Assembly: GCF_040105385.1 (NCBI RefSeq)
Contig: NZ_JBEDNQ010000010.1
Span: forward strand, 268,397-332,396
Reading direction: 5' to 3'
DNA length: 64,000 bases
Source of the DNA: Pseudonocardia nematodicida
GTDB taxonomy: Bacteria > Actinomycetota > Actinomycetes > Mycobacteriales > Pseudonocardiaceae
The notes under the pieces are model-generated. The model searched no databases. It was given only the letters and a program-made list of their open reading frames with translations, and was not told the origin of the DNA. Below, in pieces: positions 35,155-43,777 of this stretch; position 1 is the stretch's first letter; each line of letters starts with the position of its first letter. The position numbers were made by a program, and so were the translations under genes.

Positions 35155-36197
35155 GACGCCGAGTTCCGGCTGTCCTGGCCGTGGTCATCGCGCTGGCCGC
35201 GATGACGACCTCCTGCACCGCTCCGGGGACCCGACAGGTCGTGCTCTACCAGTCCCTGTCGCCCACCGAGATCGTGCCAATCGTGGACGGCTTCGAGGAG
35301 TACTACGAACGCACCACCGGCGAGCGGGTAAGGGTGCGCTCGTTCCACCAGGCCGGGGGTGATCTCCGGGCCACGATGGGGCTCGAGGCCCGGGCCGAGT
35401 CGGTCCAGGCCGACATCGTGATCACCGACATCAGTGACGTGACGGCCCTGGAGACGGAGAGCCCGGGGCTGTTCGCGCCCGTCGACGTCCCGGCGCTGGC
35501 GGACGACGCGATCAACGAGACGGTGCGGGAGGCCGGTGGCGTCGGGGTCATCTCCGGACTCCAGCCCTACGTCATCTCCTACAACACCCGCCGGGTCTCC
35601 CCCGAGGAGGTCCCGCAGTCCTGGGCCGACCTGCTCGACGACCGGTGGCAGTTCCGGATCGGCATGGGCGACCCGGAGACCACCAACGGTGCGCACGTGC
35701 CGCTCTGGTTCCTGACCCAGTACCTCGGCGAGGAGATCGGCCCGCCGTTCGGCTGGGAGTTCTACAACCGGCTCGGGCAGCTGCGCCCGCGCACCGCCGG
35801 CAGCCACGACGCGATCCAGGCCTACGTCAACCAGGGCGAGCTGGACCTCGGTGTGCTCGGCTACGGCACCGTCGTATCGGCCGCCGACGACGGGAACCCG
35901 GTCGCCGCCGTCTTCCCGGAGGAGGGCGCTGCCGCGCTCGCGACCGCCACCGCGATCCCCGCCACCAGCGACGACCGCGACATCGGCGAGATCTTCGTCA
36001 ACTGGATGATGAGCCCGGAAGGCCAGGCCGCGATGTACGAGGGCACCAACTACGTCCCGATCCGCGACGACGTCCCGACCGACCCGCCGCCGTTCCCGAT
36101 CGACCTCGACCTCGATCGGATCGCGGCGATCGATTCCGTCTGGGTCGCCGAACAGCGCGTGACCAACATCGATCGTTTCCGCAGAGAACTGGGGTGA
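35151..36197 (+). CDS. ABC transporter substrate-binding lipoprotein (iron(III)/2-aminoethylphosphonate type)
   Basis: This is a 348-residue family-1-like binding protein with a signal peptide and lipobox TTSC. The mature part shows VVLYQSLSPTEIVPIVDGF, ADIVITDISDVTALE, YVISYNTRRVSPEEVPQSW and IFVNWMMSPEGQAAMYEG. These are hallmarks of the iron(III)/sulfonate/phosphonate binding cluster. The conserved double Tyr of iron binders is not evident, and context points to an organic acid. Confidence 0.82.
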   Translation: MRRRVPAVLAVVIALAAMTTSCTAPGTRQVVLYQSLSPTEIVPIVDGFEEYYERTTGERVRVRSFHQAGGDLRATMGLEARAESVQADIVITDISDVTALETESPGLFAPVDVPALADDAINETVREAGGVGVISGLQPYVISYNTRRVSPEEVPQSWADLLDDRWQFRIGMGDPETTNGAHVPLWFLTQYLGEEIGPPFGWEFYNRLGQLRPRTAGSHDAIQAYVNQGELDLGVLGYGTVVSAADDGNPVAAVFPEEGAAALATATAIPATSDDRDIGEIFVNWMMSPEGQAAMYEGTNYVPIRDDVPTDPPPFPIDLDLDRIAAIDSVWVAEQRVTNIDRFRRELG

Positions 36198-36203
36198 AGA
36201 AGC

Positions 36204-37352
36204 ATGACCAGCAACACGCTCCGGACGGTGGACCCGGCGGCTCCTGTCACAGCCGGTGCCGTCGGGCTGGAACTCGACGGGCTCAGCAAGTTCTACGGCG
36301 ACGTCTGCGCGGTCGACGGGGTCTCGCTGACGCTGCGGCCGGGCGAGCTGCTCGCCCTGCTCGGTCCCAGCGGCTGCGGGAAGACGACCACTCTGCGGAT
36401 GATCGCCGGGCTCGAGCGGCCCACCGCGGGCACGATCCGGGTCGGCTCCGAGACCCTGGCCGACAGCACGCACTCGGTGGAGCCCGAGCACCGCGGGCTG
36501 GGCATGGTGTTCCAGAGCTACGCGCTCTGGCCGCACATGACCGCATTCGAGAACGTCGCCTACGGGCTGCGGCGGCAGAAGGTGGCGAAGCCCGAGATCG
36601 CCGAGCGGGTCGCGGCCGCGCTGGCGACGGTCGGGATGTCGGCCTACAGCGCACGCTCGATCACCCAGCTCAGCGGGGGCCAGCAGCAGCGGGTGGCGGT
36701 GGCCAGGGCACTGGTGACCCGGCCGAAGCTGCTGCTGTTCGACGAGCCCCTCAGCAACCTCGACGCCGTGCTGCGCGAGTCGATGCGGTTCGAGATCCGC
36801 TCGCTGCAGCAGGACAACGGCATCACCGCGGTCTACGTCACGCACAGCCAGGAGGAGGCGCTGACCATCGCCGACGTGGTGGGGGTGATGAAGGACGGCG
36901 TGCTGCAGCAGATCGCCCCACCGCAGGAGCTCTACGCGCGACCCCGCACCCGCTTCGTCGCCGGCTTCGTGGGCCTCGCGAACTTCTTCGACGCGACCCT
37001 GGTCGGGACCGAGGGCGACCGGGTACGGGTGCGGATGGCCGACGGCGCCGACGTCTCGGTCCCCGGCCCGGACCCGCTCGACCGGCCGGCCGGTACCTCC
37101 GTCACCGTGGCCCTGCGACCCGAGCACCTCGACGTCAGCGGCACAGACGACCGGCCATCGTCCGGGCAGGTGGAGCTGCGGGGCCGGATCACCTCCTCGA
37201 TGTTCTCCGGGAACATCGTCGACTACTTCGTCCACATCCCCGGGCACCCCGACCCCGTCCGGGTGCAGGACTTCCCGCCGCAGCGCGCCGACCCCGGCGA
37301 CGAGGTCGTCGTGACCGCACCGGCCGACCGCTGCATTCTGCTGACCGACTGA
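36204..37352 (+). CDS. ABC transporter ATP-binding protein (FbpC/PotA type)
   Basis: This is a 382-residue ATPase with Walker A GPSGCGKTTT near residue 54, GMVFQSYALWPHMTAFENV, signature LSGGQQQRVAVARALVT, Walker B LLLFDEPLSNLDAVLRE, and YVTHSQEEALTIADVVGVM. The C-terminal ~120 residues form a TOBE-type regulatory domain. It completes the three-gene importer with 33382 and 35151. Confidence 0.88.
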   Translation: MTSNTLRTVDPAAPVTAGAVGLELDGLSKFYGDVCAVDGVSLTLRPGELLALLGPSGCGKTTTLRMIAGLERPTAGTIRVGSETLADSTHSVEPEHRGLGMVFQSYALWPHMTAFENVAYGLRRQKVAKPEIAERVAAALATVGMSAYSARSITQLSGGQQQRVAVARALVTRPKLLLFDEPLSNLDAVLRESMRFEIRSLQQDNGITAVYVTHSQEEALTIADVVGVMKDGVLQQIAPPQELYARPRTRFVAGFVGLANFFDATLVGTEGDRVRVRMADGADVSVPGPDPLDRPAGTSVTVALRPEHLDVSGTDDRPSSGQVELRGRITSSMFSGNIVDYFVHIPGHPDPVRVQDFPPQRADPGDEVVVTAPADRCILLTD

Positions 37353-37400
37353 CCGGCCCTCCACCGGCCGCTCACCGACTGACACGGAAACGGAGCCCAG

Positions 37401-38189
37401 ATGCGCCTCGTCCGCTTCGGCGTGGACGATTCCCCCGCCCGCTTCGGCGTGCTCGACGGATCCGACAAGATCCGGGTACTGGCCGAGCCGTTCGACACCG
37501 CCTCGGCGACCGGCGAGGTACTCGACCTCGCCGACGTCCGGTTGCGGGCCCCCGTCCTCCCGACCACGAAGATCATCGGGGTGGGCCGAAACTACGCCGC
37601 CCACGCCGCCGAGCTCGGCAACGAACTCCCGGATCGGCCACTGCTGTTCCTCAAACCGGCCTCGGCGATCCAGGACCCGGGAGCACCGATCGTGCTCCCG
37701 GCCTTCTCGGCCGACACCCAGCACGAGGCCGAACTGGCCGTCGTGATCGGGCGGCGGGGCAAGGACGTCACCACCGCCCGCGCGACGGAGATGATCCTCG
37801 GGTACACCGTGGCCAACGACGTCACCGCCCGCGACATCCAGCGGCGTGACGTCCAGTTCACCCGGGGCAAGGGCTTCGACACCTCCTGCCCGCTCGGTCC
37901 CTGGATCGAGACCGACCTCCCCCCTGGTGACCTCCGGGTACGGGCCCTCGTCGACGGCGAGCAGCGCCAGGACGGGCACACCGGCCAGATGATCTTCGGT
38001 GTCCCGGAGCTCATCGCCGACATCTCCGCGGCCTTCACCTTGCTGCCCGGCGACGTGATCCTCACCGGCACTCCGGCCGGTGTCGGCCCTCTTGCGGCCG
38101 GGCAGACCGTGACCGTGGAGGTGGAGGGCATCGGTGTCCTGACCAACCCGGTCGTCGACGACCCGGCCCGGCCGAAGCCGAGCAGCTGA
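37401..38189 (+). CDS. Fumarylacetoacetate hydrolase-family protein
   Basis: This is a 262-residue FAH-fold hydrolase or decarboxylase. Metal-binding motifs are IIGVGRNYAAHAAE, then QHEAELAVVIGR (acidic ligands), VANDVTARDIQ, KGFDTSCPLGPWI, and the C-terminal GDVILTGTPAGVGPL. In sugar-acid clusters, FAH proteins hydrolyse 2,4-diketo-3-deoxy acids made by an SDR. That fits the SDR gene 58 bases downstream and the dehydratase at 32215, suggesting a diketo-hydrolase pathway of the rhamnonate/fuconate type. Confidence 0.83.
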   Translation: MRLVRFGVDDSPARFGVLDGSDKIRVLAEPFDTASATGEVLDLADVRLRAPVLPTTKIIGVGRNYAAHAAELGNELPDRPLLFLKPASAIQDPGAPIVLPAFSADTQHEAELAVVIGRRGKDVTTARATEMILGYTVANDVTARDIQRRDVQFTRGKGFDTSCPLGPWIETDLPPGDLRVRALVDGEQRQDGHTGQMIFGVPELIADISAAFTLLPGDVILTGTPAGVGPLAAGQTVTVEVEGIGVLTNPVVDDPARPKPSS

Positions 38190-38247
38190 GCACCCAGCGG
38201 CCAGACACGCACCACGACCCAGCGCGACATCGGAGGACGAACACATC

Positions 38248-39033
38248 ATGGATCTGGGCATCAAGGGACGGGTTGCGCTGGTACTCGGCGCCGGGGGCGG
38301 TCTCGGTGGCGCGATCGCCCGCTCACTCGCCGAGGAGGGCGCCGACGTCGTCGTCGCCGACCGCAGCCAGGAGGCGGCCGAGGCGACCTGCGCCGACATC
38401 ACCGGGACCGGTGGTACGGCCCACTGCTACACGTGGGACCTCGCCGACATCGAGGCCGGAGTCGAGACCATCGACCGGATCGCCACGGAGGTCGGCCCCG
38501 TCGACATCCTCGTCAACGTGACCGGCGGTCCCCCGCCCTCGCCGGTGGCGGGGCAGGAGCCAGCGCTCTGGCGCCAGAACTTCGAGATGATGGTCCTGTC
38601 CGTGGTCACGCTCACCGACCGGGTCCTGCCCGGCATGCGGGAACGGGGCTGGGGACGCATCATCACCAGCACGACCTCAGGCGTCGTCGCCCCCATTCCC
38701 GATCTCGGACTGTCGAACAGCCTGCGTTCGTCGCTCGTGGGCTGGTCGAAGACATTGGCCGCCGAGGTCGCGAGCGACGGGGTGACCAGCAACGTGGTCC
38801 TTCCCGGACGCATCGCGACGGACCGGATCGGCTTCCTCGACCGAAAGAAGGCAGAGCGACTCGACATCGCTGTCGACGAAGTCGTCGCCGACAGCCTGAG
38901 GGCCATCCCGGCCGGGCGCTATGGTCAACCCGAGGAGTACGGCGCCACCGTCGCCTTTCTCGCAAGCGAGCATGCCTCCTACATCACGGGCTCGGTCATC
39001 CGCGTCGACGGTGGCTATGTGCCGAGCATTTGA
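38248..39033 (+). CDS. Short-chain dehydrogenase/reductase
   Basis: This is a 261-residue classical-type SDR. The cofactor motif LVLGAGGGLGGAIARSL deviates slightly from TGxxxGxG, with DRSQEAAEAT after the second strand. NVTG replaces NNAG. The catalytic Ser lies in IITSTTSG, but the Tyr-x-x-x-Lys position is unclear: the sequence reads LGLSNSLRSSLVGWSKTLA, with Ser where Tyr is usual and Lys later. Related atypical SDRs share this. The likely role is 2-keto-3-deoxy acid 4-dehydrogenase. An IS3 relic begins 10 bases after its stop. Confidence 0.78.
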   Translation: MDLGIKGRVALVLGAGGGLGGAIARSLAEEGADVVVADRSQEAAEATCADITGTGGTAHCYTWDLADIEAGVETIDRIATEVGPVDILVNVTGGPPPSPVAGQEPALWRQNFEMMVLSVVTLTDRVLPGMRERGWGRIITSTTSGVVAPIPDLGLSNSLRSSLVGWSKTLAAEVASDGVTSNVVLPGRIATDRIGFLDRKKAERLDIAVDEVVADSLRAIPAGRYGQPEEYGATVAFLASEHASYITGSVIRVDGGYVPSI

Positions 39034-39042
39034 ACAATGGCC

Positions 39043-39510
39043 TGAACCGTCCCGGGATTGGTGGAGGCTCTGGTCGACCCCGGGTTCGGCGGAGTCGGGT
39101 AGCTGAAATTCTGGTCACGTTCCCCGGAGGAGGGTTCGTGGGCAGGCGTGGGTATCCGCTGGAGTTCTGGCGCAAGGTGCTCGATCTCGTCGAGGCCAGA
39201 CGGCCGGTCGTCGCCGTCGCGCGGGATCTCGGAATCAGTGCGCAGTCGATCTACACCTGTGACGCCAGGACCGCATCGACAAGGGGCTGCAGCCGGGCGT
39301 GGCCAGCACGGAGAAGGCCGAACTTGCCGCGGCGAACCGCCGGATCGCGGAGCTGGAGACGGAGCTGGCTATCCCCCGACGCGCATCCGAGCTATCGGGG
39401 GAGGTGGAGCCCCTTAAGGATCTACGAAGCGATCGCGTAGATGGCCTTTGAGGGCCTGCCGGTGCAGATGGTCACCCGGGTGCTTGCTGCAGCGGACTTC
39501 CCTCCACCTA
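39043..39510 (+). pseudogene. IS3-family element relic (orfA plus start of orfB)
   Basis: The left terminal repeat TGAACCGTCCCGGG running into TTGGTGGAGG matches the ends of the IS3 copy at 3506-4820. OrfA begins at GTG 39138 (GRRGYPLEFWRKVLDLVEAR, then GISAQSIYT), shifts frame near 39260, and continues RQDRIDKGLQPGVASTEKAE, then RIAELETELAI. A trace of OrfB (GLPVQMVTRVLAAADF) is cut off near 39505. No right end is visible. Confidence 0.75.
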
Positions 39511-39534
39511 CGAGAGCGACCGGAGAGACGCGGG

Positions 39535-39810
39535 TCATGCGGCGTCCTGGTTCTTGCCCGGCGGCTGACGCTGGTGGTTTCCCGGGGCGCGCATCCCGGC
39601 GGCGCGGAAGCTGTAGGCCACCCGCGGCCGGCCCCCGGACTCCTGCACATACGGGGTCACGGTCAGCCCGTCGAACTCCACCGGCCGGAACGGCAGCCCG
39701 GCAGCGGTGTCCGGCGGGACCGGCTGATGCGTGGCGGAGATCTTCACCGTCACCGTCTTGTCCGACCGACGGGCGGCCGGGTCCGCGTCGAGGACCGACA
39801 CCGACCACAC
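39535..39810 (-). pseudogene. Fragment of an AICE-type replication/excision activator (Pra-like)
   Basis: This 91-residue frame reads SDKTVTVKISATHQPVPPDT, LPFRPVEFDGLTVTPYVQ and YSFRAAGMRAPG. That pattern is typical of the plasmid replication, integration and excision activator proteins of actinomycete integrative and conjugative elements. The N-terminal part of the family is missing and no integrase, excisionase or transfer gene is nearby, so it is a relic fused to the IS3 remnant. Confidence 0.6.
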
Positions 39811-40216
39811 CGGACATCGCGCGCCTAGCGAGCGCCCTGACCGGCACCAACCCCACGGAACCCGAACGGGCGCACACCCGGCGGGCGATCCTGGCAGCGC
39901 TGCCCACCACCGTCCCGTCGGCCGCCGAGGAACACGTCCGAAACACCATTCGCTGTCAACAGTCGAGGAGTGGCTGAATTGGGTGTCTCCGCGGTGAACC
40001 GTCTTGGCTTCGCGAGAGGCCGAGGTTCAGGGACGTTGGAAACCGGGACAATGAGCTCGCCGGGCGCCATCGCCGCGACCTCGGGCCATCGCCTAGTCGA
40101 CCATGTCAACCGGAGATTCGAGAGCCGCGGCGACCGTGAGCACCAGCTCGGTCAGGCTGCCACGGACATACTTCGGCGGAGCGATCCAGACTCCCGGGTG
40201 CCATCCGGAACGGACC
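39811..40216. other. Mobile-element debris, unassigned
   Basis: About 400 bp of broken coding-like sequence, for example PTEPERAHTRRAILAALPTT on the plus strand and MAPGELIVPVSNVPEP on the minus. I cannot assign these to families. Confidence 0.4.
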
Positions 40217-40263
40217 CACGCGGGTCTCGTCCAGCCAGGGAGCCACCGGACGAGACCCGCGTG
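40217..40263. terminator. Hairpin terminator downstream of MFS gene
   Basis: A perfect 16-bp stem (CACGCGGGTCTCGTCC and its complement) with a 15-nt loop lies 33 bases past the MFS stop at 40296. Confidence 0.75.
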
Positions 40264-40295
40264 AGCCGAGATCTATGTGCTGTACGGGACCCGTG

Positions 40296-41672
40296 TCAGG
40301 AGCGGGACTCCGACGGAGAGTCGGGTCGGGTGCTCGGCCCGGGCTCCGCCACCCCATCGGCTGGGTCGCCGCTAGTCCGGGAGTCACGCACCCAGATGCA
40401 GAGGAACGCGGCAATCAGCGACAGTATCGCCAGTCCGACCAGGCCCAGCTGGGTGCTTCCGGTGCGCTCCTGCACGAGACCGAAACCGTAGGGAGCGACG
40501 AAGCCACCGAGGTTGGCGATCGAGTTGATGATCGCGACAGTGAATCCCACGGCGACGGGGTGCACGGAGCGCTGCACGATCGGCCAGAAGATCGGACTGA
40601 TCGACTTGAATCCCATGGCGGCGACGGAGAGGCAGACCAACGCCAGCACGGGAGCGGTGTAGGCCGCGCCGAGGGATCCGAACGCTGCGGCGAGCAGTGC
40701 GCCGACGAGCAGCATCCGGCGTCGGCCGGTCCGGTCGCCGATCCGGGCGAGCAGGAACATCGATCCGATCGCGCAGACCCACGGGATCGACGACAGGAGA
40801 CCGACGGACAGATCGGATAGATTTCCCATGCCGCGCACGATGCTGGGGAGCCAGAAGGTGTTCGCGTAGATCGACATCTGCACCGTGAAGTAGATCGCGG
40901 TCAAGACGATGATCCGCGGATCCCGCATGGTCATGTACCAGCGCGGCCGCTCCTGACCGTAGGACGCCGCAACGGCGCGCCGCTCCTCCTGCAGGGCGGT
41001 GGTCAGCGCGTCCTTCTCCCGACCGGTCAGCCAGGTCGCGTCGGCGATGGTGTTGTTGAGCCAGAAGAAGGCGAAGATGCCCACGCACACCGAGGCGGCG
41101 CCCTCGACGAGGAACATCCACTGCCAACCGTGTAGTCCGGCGGTCCCCTGCATGCCTAACAGCGGCGCCGAGAGCGGACCGGATAGCGAGAACGCCAGCA
41201 GTGCCCCGACTGCGTAGCGGGCGTTGGCGCGGCCACGGTAGGCGTTCGGCAGCCAGGTCGTCAGGAAGTACAGCACGGCCGGCACGAAGCCCGCCTCGGC
41301 CACGCCGAGCAGGAAGCGGAGCACGTAGAAGCTGGTGGGGCCCTGCACGAACATCATGCCTGCGGAGATGAGGCCCCAGCTGATACAGATGCGCGAGAGC
41401 CAGATGCGGGGTCCGAAACGTTCGAGCAGCATGTTGCTCGGCACTTCAAAGATCGTGTAGGCGATGAAGAAGAGGCCCGCGCCGAGCCCGTAGGCAGCCG
41501 CGCCAATGCCGAGGTCGGCCTCCAGGTAGTGCTGGGCGTAACCGATGTTCGAGCGGTTGAGCTGGTTGCACAGCATCATGACCGCGAACAGCGGCACGAT
41601 GCGTCGCATGATCTTTCCGGTCGCCTGTTCCATCGGTGACACGGCGCCGGTCGTTCCCGGGGCTGCAGACAT
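40296..41672 (-). CDS. MFS transporter, anion:cation symporter (ACS) family
   Basis: This is a 458-residue transporter with about 12 helices. N-terminal FAVMMLCNQLNRSNIGYAQ and VPSNMLLERFGPRIWLSRI are typical of the ACS family, which takes up hexuronates, tartrate, galactonate and phthalate. The ATG at 41672 (MSAAPGTTG) is preferred over a longer frame running through the promoter. It is separate from the TRAP operon upstream, giving the cluster a second uptake route for a sugar acid. Confidence 0.85.
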   Translation of the reverse strand: MSAAPGTTGAVSPMEQATGKIMRRIVPLFAVMMLCNQLNRSNIGYAQHYLEADLGIGAAAYGLGAGLFFIAYTIFEVPSNMLLERFGPRIWLSRICISWGLISAGMMFVQGPTSFYVLRFLLGVAEAGFVPAVLYFLTTWLPNAYRGRANARYAVGALLAFSLSGPLSAPLLGMQGTAGLHGWQWMFLVEGAASVCVGIFAFFWLNNTIADATWLTGREKDALTTALQEERRAVAASYGQERPRWYMTMRDPRIIVLTAIYFTVQMSIYANTFWLPSIVRGMGNLSDLSVGLLSSIPWVCAIGSMFLLARIGDRTGRRRMLLVGALLAAAFGSLGAAYTAPVLALVCLSVAAMGFKSISPIFWPIVQRSVHPVAVGFTVAIINSIANLGGFVAPYGFGLVQERTGSTQLGLVGLAILSLIAAFLCIWVRDSRTSGDPADGVAEPGPSTRPDSPSESRS

Positions 41673-41739
41673 CTCGTTCGTTCCTGTCGACGATGACACG
41701 TGGCATGGGAGGGCGGACTGTCTCCAAGGTGGCTCGGAA

Positions 41740-41772
41740 ATCTCATTAGATAGGACTGAGTCCCAATCAATG
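41740..41772 (-). promoter_or_regulatory. Promoter/operator region of the MFS gene
   Basis: This AT-rich tract in the 223-bp gap contains the perfect short palindrome GGACTGAGTCC at 41753-41763. On the minus strand it offers TTGATT and TATCTAAT as possible -35 and -10 elements. The operator is likely for an IclR or GntR regulator, not identified. Confidence 0.45.
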
Positions 41773-41838
41773 CGAGCCACCTGCAGGCAACCACGGTTCG
41801 TCGCGCAACGCAAGAGTCCACCGCTGTCGAACGACAAA

Positions 41839-41875
41839 GGCCCGGCACCGCGCAGTCCTCGCGCGGCACCGGGCC
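41839..41875. terminator. Hairpin terminator after the SDR gene
   Basis: GGCCCGGCACCGCGC pairs with GCGCGGCACCGGGCC at 13 of 15 positions (7-nt loop), 20 bases past the SDR stop at 41896 on the minus strand. It ends the long sugar-acid operon. Confidence 0.65.
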
Positions 41876-41895
41876 CGTATCGGGACCTGCGTCGG

Positions 41896-42681
41896 TCAGC
41901 GGTCCTGGGGGACGACCGGAACGGCCGAGCGGTCGATGTAGATGCGGTTCCAGGCCGGTGAGATGACCAGCTCGTCGACGCAGACACCCCGGGGCTGCTC
42001 CACGACCCATCGCGTGGCGCGAGCGACGTCGGCCGGGTCGAGCATCCGGTCCATCTCCTCCTGCGAGGGTGGAACCGGCTTGGTCATCAGGATCGGGGTC
42101 CGCACCTCTCCCGGGCACAGGTGGGTGGTGCAGATCCCGTTGCGGCCCTCCTGGTCGTTGAGGGACTCGACGAGCGGCGACAGCGCCGCCTTGCTCGCTC
42201 CGTAGGCGGCACCGGCCCCGGTCATGAACCTCCAGCCCGCCCACGACGAGACGATGACGATTCGTCCGGCTCCGGCAGCCCGCATGCCCGGCAGGACGGC
42301 GAGCACCGCTGCCGTCACCGAGTTGAGGTTGACGTCGATGACTCCGCGGAAGTCGTCGACGGCCAGGTCCGACCACCACCGCTGCGGCACGTTCGTGCCG
42401 GCGCAGTGCACGAGGATGCCGATCGGGCCCAGCTCCCGCGCGATCCGGTCGGCTCCGGCGGCGACGTCCTCGGTGCGGGACATGTCGGCCGGCACCGCCA
42501 GGGCCCGCCCGCCAGCTTCGGTGATCTCATCGACGACCTCGGAGGCGGCGCCCGACCGGCGTCCGGTGACCGCCACGGGATGCCCCGCGGCGGCGAGCTC
42601 GAGGGCGACGGCCCGTCCGATCCCGGACGAGCCACCGGGCACCCAGGCGACCGCGGGCCGGGTGTCGGTTGCTGCAGTCAT
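41896..42681 (-). CDS. Short-chain dehydrogenase/reductase
   Basis: This is a 261-residue classical SDR. Cofactor motif PGGSSGIGRAVALELA, HCAGTN in place of NNAG, catalytic Ser in IVIVSSWAGW, and active-site YGASKAALSPL. The C-terminal YIDRSAVPV is close to other alcohol dehydrogenase-type SDRs. It lies last in a run of minus-strand genes beginning at 50690 and probably oxidises or reduces a sugar-acid intermediate. Confidence 0.84.
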   Translation of the reverse strand: MTAATDTRPAVAWVPGGSSGIGRAVALELAAAGHPVAVTGRRSGAASEVVDEITEAGGRALAVPADMSRTEDVAAGADRIARELGPIGILVHCAGTNVPQRWWSDLAVDDFRGVIDVNLNSVTAAVLAVLPGMRAAGAGRIVIVSSWAGWRFMTGAGAAYGASKAALSPLVESLNDQEGRNGICTTHLCPGEVRTPILMTKPVPPSQEEMDRMLDPADVARATRWVVEQPRGVCVDELVISPAWNRIYIDRSAVPVVPQDR

Positions 42682-42730
42682 GCTGTCCTTCCTGTCGTGC
42701 CGACCGGTTCGGGGAGCCCCGCGGTCGGTA

Positions 42731-43777
42731 TCAGATGCTGATGAGGGCCTTGACCAGGTCTGTCCCGGCCCGCGCGGCTGCGAACGCGTCTTGGGCCCGG
42801 TCCAGGGGGAAGTCCCCCACCGGCAGTCCGTCGAGCGGCAGCGCGCGGCCGTCGATGAGCCGCACGGCCTCGGAGAAGTCCCGGTCCCGGTACACCCGGG
42901 TCCCGATCAGGGTCTGCTCGGCGAAGTTCACCGCGCGCAGGTCCAGCGCCGTCGGCTCCTTGTAGACCGCGACCAGCATCACGGTGCCCCGGACCCGCGC
43001 GGCGGCGGACAGCTCCCCGGCGACCGCCGGGACCCCCGCGGTGTCGAAGACGACGTCGACGCCGACACCGCCGGTCGCCCGGCGCGAGCGCGACAGCACC
43101 TCGTCCGGTCCGACCGCCGGCAGTCCGAGCCCGGTCGCGACCGAGCGGCGCCACTCGTTGGCCTCGGCGACGGTCACGACCTCGGCGCCGCGTGCCCGGG
43201 CGACCAGGGCGGTGAGCAGGCCGATCGGGCCGGCGCCGTACACGAGTACGGAGTCGCCGTGAGTCAGCCGCGCCCGGGCCACGGCGTGCACCGCCACCGC
43301 GAGGGGCTCGGCGAGCGCGGCGTGTGCGAGCGGGACCCCGTCGGCGACGGGGTGAAGCCGATGGGCCGGTACTGCGACCCGCTCGGCGAGACCGCCGGGT
43401 ACGTCGACGCCGAACAGGCCCAGGTGGCGGCAGACGTGGTCGTTGCCGCCGAGACAGGCGTCGCAACGCGGTGTGGTCCCACGATCCGCGCAGGTGATCA
43501 GGGGATTCACCGCGACCAGCCGGCCCGCGTCCGGGCCGGTTCCGTCCGTGGCCGGGGTCGCGACACGGCCCGCGAACTCGTGACCGAGGACGATGCCGGG
43601 CCGGGCCCGGGCGTGCGAGCCACCGACGATCGCCAGGTCCGACCCGCAGATCCCGGCATGCGTCGGAGCGAGGAGCACCTCGTGCGGAGCCGGTGCGGGG
43701 GCCGGCACGGTGTGGATCTCGACCCGGTCGACGTCGGCCCAGACCCCGGCGCGCATGGATGTCGTCACCGCGCTCAC
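42731..43777 (-). CDS. Zinc-dependent alcohol dehydrogenase (MDR family)
   Basis: This is a 348-residue medium-chain dehydrogenase. Catalytic zinc ligands are in HAGICGSDLAI and LGHEFAG, the structural zinc cluster in CADRGTTPRCDACLGGNDHVCRHL is partly altered, and the NAD motif is VLVYGAGPIGLLTAL. It resembles threonine, sorbitol or L-galactonate dehydrogenases. It overlaps the RhamD-like gene by 4 bases, so both act in one pathway. Confidence 0.83.
   Translation of the reverse strand: MSAVTTSMRAGVWADVDRVEIHTVPAPAPAPHEVLLAPTHAGICGSDLAIVGGSHARARPGIVLGHEFAGRVATPATDGTGPDAGRLVAVNPLITCADRGTTPRCDACLGGNDHVCRHLGLFGVDVPGGLAERVAVPAHRLHPVADGVPLAHAALAEPLAVAVHAVARARLTHGDSVLVYGAGPIGLLTALVARARGAEVVTVAEANEWRRSVATGLGLPAVGPDEVLSRSRRATGGVGVDVVFDTAGVPAVAGELSAAARVRGTVMLVAVYKEPTALDLRAVNFAEQTLIGTRVYRDRDFSEAVRLIDGRALPLDGLPVGDFPLDRAQDAFAAARAGTDLVKALISI

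Noticed and set aside
35106..38402. 1098-codon minus-strand open frame
   Set aside because: Antisense shadow of the ABC transporter and FAH genes; no recognisable motif.
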